This document shows positions 58,937 through 64,000 of a stretch of 64,000 nt of DNA, piece after piece (positions within the stretch are counted from its first letter, which is position 1; every line of letters begins with the position of its first letter). Position numbers and translations under genes: made by a program. Under the pieces are notes generated by a model, which was not told where the DNA came from, did no database searches, and was given only the letters and a program-made list of their open reading frames with translations. This stretch comes from Phlebiopsis flavidoalba (lineage: Eukaryota > Basidiomycota > Agaricomycetes > Polyporales > Phanerochaetaceae): contig JAOCPU010000059.1 of the NCBI GenBank assembly GCA_035772785.1, positions 62,001 through 126,000 of the forward strand, written 5' to 3'.

Positions 58937-59655
58937 CAAATCAAGTCCGGACTTTAGCTGCTTAGATCATGACTCACCGCTGCTTGAAGGGCCTAGCCCT
59001 GGCACTTTGATGAGTCCTATCGCTCGGAGCTGCTGGGTCACCACAACAACCCAGCGCATCAATCACCTACACCCCACTGTGGTCTATTTCTTTTCCATCG
59101 AACCGTCTGTTCCGGCATGAACGACGTGTCCACATTCAATGGAATCTCAATGCCCGTGAGTATCACTAGACACCCATCGTTGAATGGAAGCCAATACCCA
59201 CAGCTGACTATTCACCGACTTCTTCTCAGCAAGCCTTGAAGGACAATCGCGCTCGAGGAGCAAGTGGAGAACTGAAACGATGAAACCCTGAAGACTCTCC
59301 CGTAGTGAACGTACGCGTTCCAACGGACAATTACTACTGTTCATCCCAGAGATGATGGCATCCAGTAACAACGTGGCGCATTCACCACACACACCCTGTC
59401 CTCCTCGCATCACAATCACCCGCGTATCGTACCTGGCCGACGCGACGGCGCGAGCAGGCACCAGCGAACGGTCGCGGCTACGACCACTGATGAGTCCCCT
59501 CGCCCCAGTGCCGACGCATGCACCGCGGCCTGGGGCGTATATCTAGCAGGGTCGCCAGCAGATAGGGGTGTGTACCCACACGGAAAGACCGCCTTCGATG
59601 TCGATGTCGCGTCTCGATCGGGCTCTGCGTAGCTAAATCACCCTCGCGAGCGCTT
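58937..59655. other. Intergenic region upstream of the NAGLU-like gene
   Basis: It should include the promoter and possibly a signal-peptide exon of the downstream glycosidase. The short frame 'MNDVSTFNGISMP' followed by GTGAGT at about 59155 could be a small exon, but its partner was not identified. Confidence 0.3.
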
Positions 59656-62023
59656 CCTGTCGCCCTTTTGCGGCGGTGGACGTCCGCGGCGGTGGCATGG
59701 CATCGTGGAAAGAGCGCATGCCGCGCCATGTGGGCGCGTCGCGTTCAAGGAGATGGAAGGCGATGGGGAACATTCTTCGGTCATCAGCGACAGCAAGGGC
59801 CAAATCGCGGTGGAATCATCCATCGAGTGCAAAACACACGACCAACGCGTGTTGCCCGATGGGCTCTAAAATAACGTTCGGTCCGTTACTATTCTGATCC
59901 CCTTTTGTGACGACTGATGCCGAATCTTCTCGACTTGAAAGCTATGTCACCGAATTCGGCGGACCCCATCTGGTGGACATCTGTGGACTGGGTATCGCCT
60001 CCACGAACTTGCCCTACCTCTTTTACCATAAAAGTCGGCGAGCCGGTCAACCGGCAGCGCCATCGTGCCATAAAGCCGCTATACACTTCAACACCGTTAC
60101 CTTCGGCTACACTACTTCATTCTGGGACTTTGAGACGAGTCGGTCTCTGCTGCTCGACTGGCTTTGCTCTGCGTTGGTGTCAATCTCCGCTGGCCTGGAA
60201 CGGAGATTTACGAGAAAGATGCCTCGTCCGAAGTGGTATCCAGGAGGTCGGGCTCTCCGAGGCCGAGATATTCCGATTTCCTGAACCGGGAACTTGCCTT
60301 TTTATCCTTGGAATCGCTTTCGGGAAAACGAACAGACGTCTCATGGGGTAGCGGCTGCGTCACGCCAATGGATCGAGGAATACAGTTTACGCTGCAGGAA
60401 GCAAATCTGCATCAAATGATCGGAGCTTGGTATGACACCCATCCTACCCGCATTCACCGGTTTTGTGCATCGTAGCTTTGCGCAACACACTACCAAAATG
60501 CGTCCATCGTCAACGGGCAGTGACTGGGAGGGCTTCCCATACAGCGCTCACGAACGACACTTCCTGGAGCCTTTCGACCGCTCTTCTCGCAGCTTCAAAA
60601 ATCATCACCACAAGAGCAACAAGAAGCGTAATTATGGCAACATCACACACGATCTAACCACAGATCGACCATACAACGAGAACAACCCGTTCAGCGGAAA
60701 CACATCCTACCTCTCCTCCATCTCCTCTGGCACGATCTCCAGTCTACGCGCCGCCGATCCTGACGCCGTATGGGTTCTCCAAGGCTGGCTCTTTTTCTCT
60801 TCGGAGACCTTCTGGACAAACGACCGCATCGAGGCGTACCTCAGCGGCGCGCCGAGCAACGACAGCATGCTCATCCTCGACCTCTACTCCGAGGCGCAGC
60901 CGCAGTGGAACCGCACGAACTCCTACTTTGGCAAGCAATGGGTCTGGTGCGAGCTACACGACTATGGTGGGAATATGGGTATGGAGGGTAACCTCCCCGC
61001 GATTACGCAGGGCCCGATCGAGGCGCTGGCGGCGAGTGGGGGCGCGATGGTGGGGATGGGCTTGACGATGGAGGGTCAGGAGCCGGGGAATGAGCTGGTG
61101 TACGATGTGCTGCTTGATCAGGCGTGGTCGAGGACGCCTTTGGATATTCAAGCCTATGTTGCGAAATGGGCGGCAAGGCGATACAGGGTCAAGTCGCCTG
61201 CCTTCGGAAGTGGGACAGGCCTGCGCGCATCTTGCAGTTTTACGGTATACAGAACCAAGACGCTGCCTCGCAAGCGTAGCATCAAGAGTCATCCTAGAAT
61301 TGTCTCCGGACGTGACTGGTCTTGGTTCAACCGAACAGGTAGCTTGTGTCTTTCGCCTGAAAATAATTAAGCTAACGAATGAGCCAGGCTCACCATCCCA
61401 CAAAAAATTCCTTTACGATACCAACAGTACTATCCTTGCAGCTCTTCAAACTCTTTCGCAAGACCTCCAAAGTCGAACCCTCATCGAAGAGAGTTCCCGA
61501 GTTCGCCTTCCGAACCTTACGTAGAGCTTTCTCGCAGTACTTTGGTGAATCACTTCATCGCGCCTCTACAACAAATCCTGATCGAGCACCTGGAACTCCC
61601 TCACCCCCCCCACATCCTCGGAACGAGCACGACGTGCAGCTCGCTGGCCAGCCGCTTCCTCAAACCTGCATCAAACGACCTTGACCGGCGCTCCTCTACC
61701 ACCAACGAAAACTACCTCCTAAGCACGTGGATCGCGGGCTTTACGCGAAGCAAATGGGCCAAACGGGCAACGCCATCGTACGCGGACGTATCTCGAGTAC
61801 CAGGCGCGGAAACCAAATCACGCTTGTGGGGCCCGGACGCGCGAGTTATAATTAAACGACTATGCGTCGAAGCTGTGGGCCGGAGCTCGTTGGACGCGTA
61901 CTAATGGCAGCGCGCTGGGAGACATTCGTCGGGGCTGCTGGTCTGGGACAAGAAAAGCGGGCAGGCGTATAACGCTAGCAGGTAAAAGAGACGATGTTAA
62001 ATATCGGTAAGGATGTGGGATGA
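59656..62023 (+). CDS. Alpha-N-acetylglucosaminidase (GH89, NAGLU-like)
   Basis: GH89 enzymes remove terminal alpha-linked N-acetylglucosamine; the human homologue is lysosomal. In frame-stepped order the locus shows 'FKEMEGDGEHSSVISDSKGQ', 'VDIWWTGYRLHEL'-type sequence, 'NTVTFGYTTSFWDFE', 'GVNL' with 'WNG.E.I', 'YSDFLNRELAFLS', 'MTPILPAFTGFVHRS' and 'YNENNPFSGNTSYLSSIS' with the acid/base Glu. It continues with 'DAVWVLQGWLFFS', 'LILDLYSEAQPQWNRT', 'WVWCELHDYGGNMGMEG', 'GQEPGNELVYDVLLDQAW' with the nucleophile Glu, 'YLLSTWIAG', 'LWGPDARV' and an end 'VKETMLNIGKDVG' at a TGA (62021-62023). The 312-codon open stretch 60432-61370 is the longest in the window and holds both catalytic Glu residues. 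The true start and signal peptide were not resolved. Introns were not mapped; slips are common outside the central stretch. Confidence 0.85.
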
Positions 62024-63095
62024 AGAGTCATGGGCGGTGCCGCGCGGGAGAGTTCATGGTAGGTACGAGGGGCGATTCATTCTGTGGTCGTCGACGGGTT
62101 GTTAAACGGTGGACAGGAGTGTAGACTTTAGTCAACGAGTTTAAAGATCTCTAAAATCAAACATTTGTAAATGTCTGCATAGTTGCCAATCTAACATACT
62201 ATGCGAGGCTAAACTCAGGGCCTAAAATTCTTAATTAGCCCGGAACGTCATCACTGGACGACCTACAGCTAATATATCAGATTAACCGTGCATCACTCTG
62301 AATCGTTCTGTCCGAGAGCTTTGCCACCGCCGCGCAAGTCTGTGGTCTTTAACATGAACTACCATCTTGCTCAGTGCAGATCAGGTTCCGACGACCGTGA
62401 CTAATGAGACTGGGTTCTACTAGTCGAATGCTCTTCCAGTGTTGTTCTCAAACATCCACATAACACGCCCTGATTCTACGCGCGAAAGACATCGGCGACC
62501 AGACAAGTCAGACGGATCCGCATGCGCTGAGGGGGTATACAGCGCTCTCTAGTTACAGATCGGCCTTCCCCTGACCTTTGTGTTTCCTGTTCGATAGAGG
62601 GGAACTGCTCTGTCCCGCTCACGGCGTGCGCAAACCCTGTCCAAATGATAATACAGGTGCCCACGAAGAATGGCGCTTCTTCGGTGCTGGGCGTGCAGCC
62701 TTCTGGAGGATCCCTTGACGGGACACGCTCGTGGTTCTCTTGTGTATGTGTTCAGAATCGTTTTAAAATTACCCGCCAAACTCGCAGGCGATCGGCAGCT
62801 TCACTAAGGTGGCTGTATCGTGCATCCGGTAGCTGTGTTACTCTGGCGGAACCAGCGCCAAGGTATAGGGTGCAGAACACTATCCGTGAGCCATACAAGG
62901 CAGTAATACCCTGTCCCTGGGTCTCCCGATACTCAATTTGAAGAAGGTGTCTTTGTAACCACATTCATGTGGTTCGGCTCACTCGGGCCTAATGGCGACG
63001 GATGACCTTTGCGGCCATGCAGACCTGCTATGGGCGCTTAACACTCCCTTGGGATGCCCATTCCTACCTTCCACGATTATTCGCCTACGTAGTGC
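62024..63095. other. Stretch without a supported gene
   Basis: Short open frames on both strands at 62476-62964 carry no motif. The right part presumably includes the promoter of the F-box/LRR-like gene that follows. Confidence 0.3.
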
Positions 63096-64000
63096 TTGGG
63101 CAGGTTCGCGGGCTTGCTTGAAGACTGTTTCTCCGCTGCCCACTATCTCAAACCGCTAGATTACGAGTCCGATTCTAGCAATAATCAAGTTGTTTTTCCT
63201 CTGCTCTGGCTTTTGACCAGCTGTGCAGAAACGTCTAGTCAGCTTTCCTACAAAAGAATCTCTCACGGCTTGCAAGACCTTTCCTTCACATGGCTTTTCC
63301 TATTACCCACGACGACGGAGACAACTCCTGGATCGGATATCTGGGCGAAGAAATCGTTTAGCCAGCATGAGCCACTTGCGGAGTCTGTCTCTCCTATAGG
63401 AGACATACCTCCTCGACACGTTGTCCGTCTTTTTTGGCCCATATGAAGGCTCCTCTATTCTCATTGGATATCGGATATTTCTACTACAACATCCATCCAC
63501 TCTCCCTTCCTCGCTCCTCTGAAATCACACCTCGAGAATCTCACCATCCGCGGCACATCCGGGAGGGGGCGTCTCATTCAGTTCAGGCGAGCTGGAAGAG
63601 CTGGGATCGGAAAAACCTGAAATTCCCCCGAGTTGCAGATGCTCTCCTTCGATTGCCGTGGCGCCGACTTCCCTAAACTGGGCTTATTACCTCGTATCTT
63701 CCCCAACGTCCGCCATCTCACCATCCGCTCGGCGCGCATTTCTCCCCACCGACCAAGCGGCTCTTGACCGGCTATACGCGACACCAAACCGTGACACAAC
63801 AAGAAAAGATGGCGCTGGCAGAAGCTCGATCGGATGGAGGGCACCCGTGCGTAGTCGTCGTTCGCTGCCAGTCCTCACCTTCGCGCGTGGAGCACCTCCG
63901 GCTACAATTTGGGCCTCGAGGGGTCAATGAGAAACGTGGCGCAGCCTTTTGTGCCCGGGCCGTTATCAGCGATACGAAAGCGGCGGAGCCTACGGGTGGA
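63096..64000 (+). CDS. F-box/LRR-like protein, truncated by the window end
   Basis: Plus-strand segments read 'HGLQDLSFTWLF', 'ITHDDGDNSWIGYLGEE', 'LDTLSVFFGPYEGSSIL', 'PSSLLKSHLENLTIRGTSG', 'GLLPRIFPNVRHLTIRSARI' and 'SRVEHLRLQFGPRGVNEKRG', requiring several frame slips. The spaced 'L..L.I' and 'V.HL.I' pattern is that of the leucine-rich proteins found with F-boxes in Agaricomycetes. The F-box itself was not identified with certainty. The gene continues beyond 64000. Confidence 0.45.

Noticed and set aside
50720..58950. GTCCGG on both sides of the KDZ-associated element as a target-site duplication
   Set aside because: The hexamer lies at different distances from the two repeat arrays (5 and 7 bp) with unrelated bases between, so a chance match is as likely.

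Overview
The window looks like nuclear DNA of a filamentous basidiomycete, most likely an Agaricomycete. Genes are dense and carry short introns of about 50-70 nt with GT..AG ends, several F-box/leucine-rich-repeat genes are present, and there is a gene of the CxC5/CxC6 cysteine-cluster family that in these fungi accompanies KDZ DNA transposons. No bacterial, organellar or viral features were seen. Almost every conserved gene can be read only by stepping between frames every 100-300 bases. Catalytic motifs stay intact across the steps, so I treat most breaks as single-base indels in the sequence rather than gene decay. CDS coordinates below are therefore locus spans from start to stop, including introns and frame slips.

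Layout, left to right. 1-3.4 kb: poorly resolved, with the end of a basic nuclear-like protein on the minus strand. 3.5-6.5 kb (+): a GCFC/PAXBP1-type splicing-linked protein. 6.8-23.5 kb (-): the giant ribosome-assembly ATPase midasin (MDN1), tail to tail with the GCFC gene. 23.7-25.1 kb (-): 2-dehydropantoate 2-reductase, just upstream of MDN1. 25.4-25.9 kb (+): a small conserved-looking basic protein. 27.0-31 kb (-): two unrecognised membrane-protein-like loci. 31.9-33.0 kb (+): mRNA 5'-triphosphatase. 33.6-35.5 kb (+): GH53 endo-beta-1,4-galactanase, whose first intron carries a 667-bp MITE with 117-bp terminal inverted repeats. 36.2-37.8 kb (+): a fumarate-reductase/TcuA-like flavoprotein. 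37.9-44 kb (-): an F-box protein, a ZIP9-like zinc transporter, a mitochondrial K+/H+ exchange-related protein and a second F-box/LRR-like gene. 45.7-46.2 kb (+): an unrecognised gene. 48.4-49.6 kb (-): a phytanoyl-CoA-dioxygenase-like oxygenase.

50.1-50.6 kb (-): an unrecognised two-exon gene. About 50.7-58.9 kb: a probable transposable element. It holds the CxC5/CxC6 gene (+), a Cys-rich second reading frame (+), a GC-rich minisatellite block and a C2HC-finger-like gene (-), and is flanked by inverted arrays of the 8-mer TCTGTGCC. 59.6-62.0 kb (+): GH89 alpha-N-acetylglucosaminidase. 63.1 kb to the end (+): an incomplete F-box/LRR-like gene.

The host genes are mainly housekeeping (60S ribosome maturation, splicing, mRNA capping, pantothenate synthesis, zinc and mitochondrial ion transport) with two secreted or lysosomal-type glycosidases. 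They do not form an obvious pathway cluster. The notable accessory features are the intronic MITE and the KDZ-associated element.
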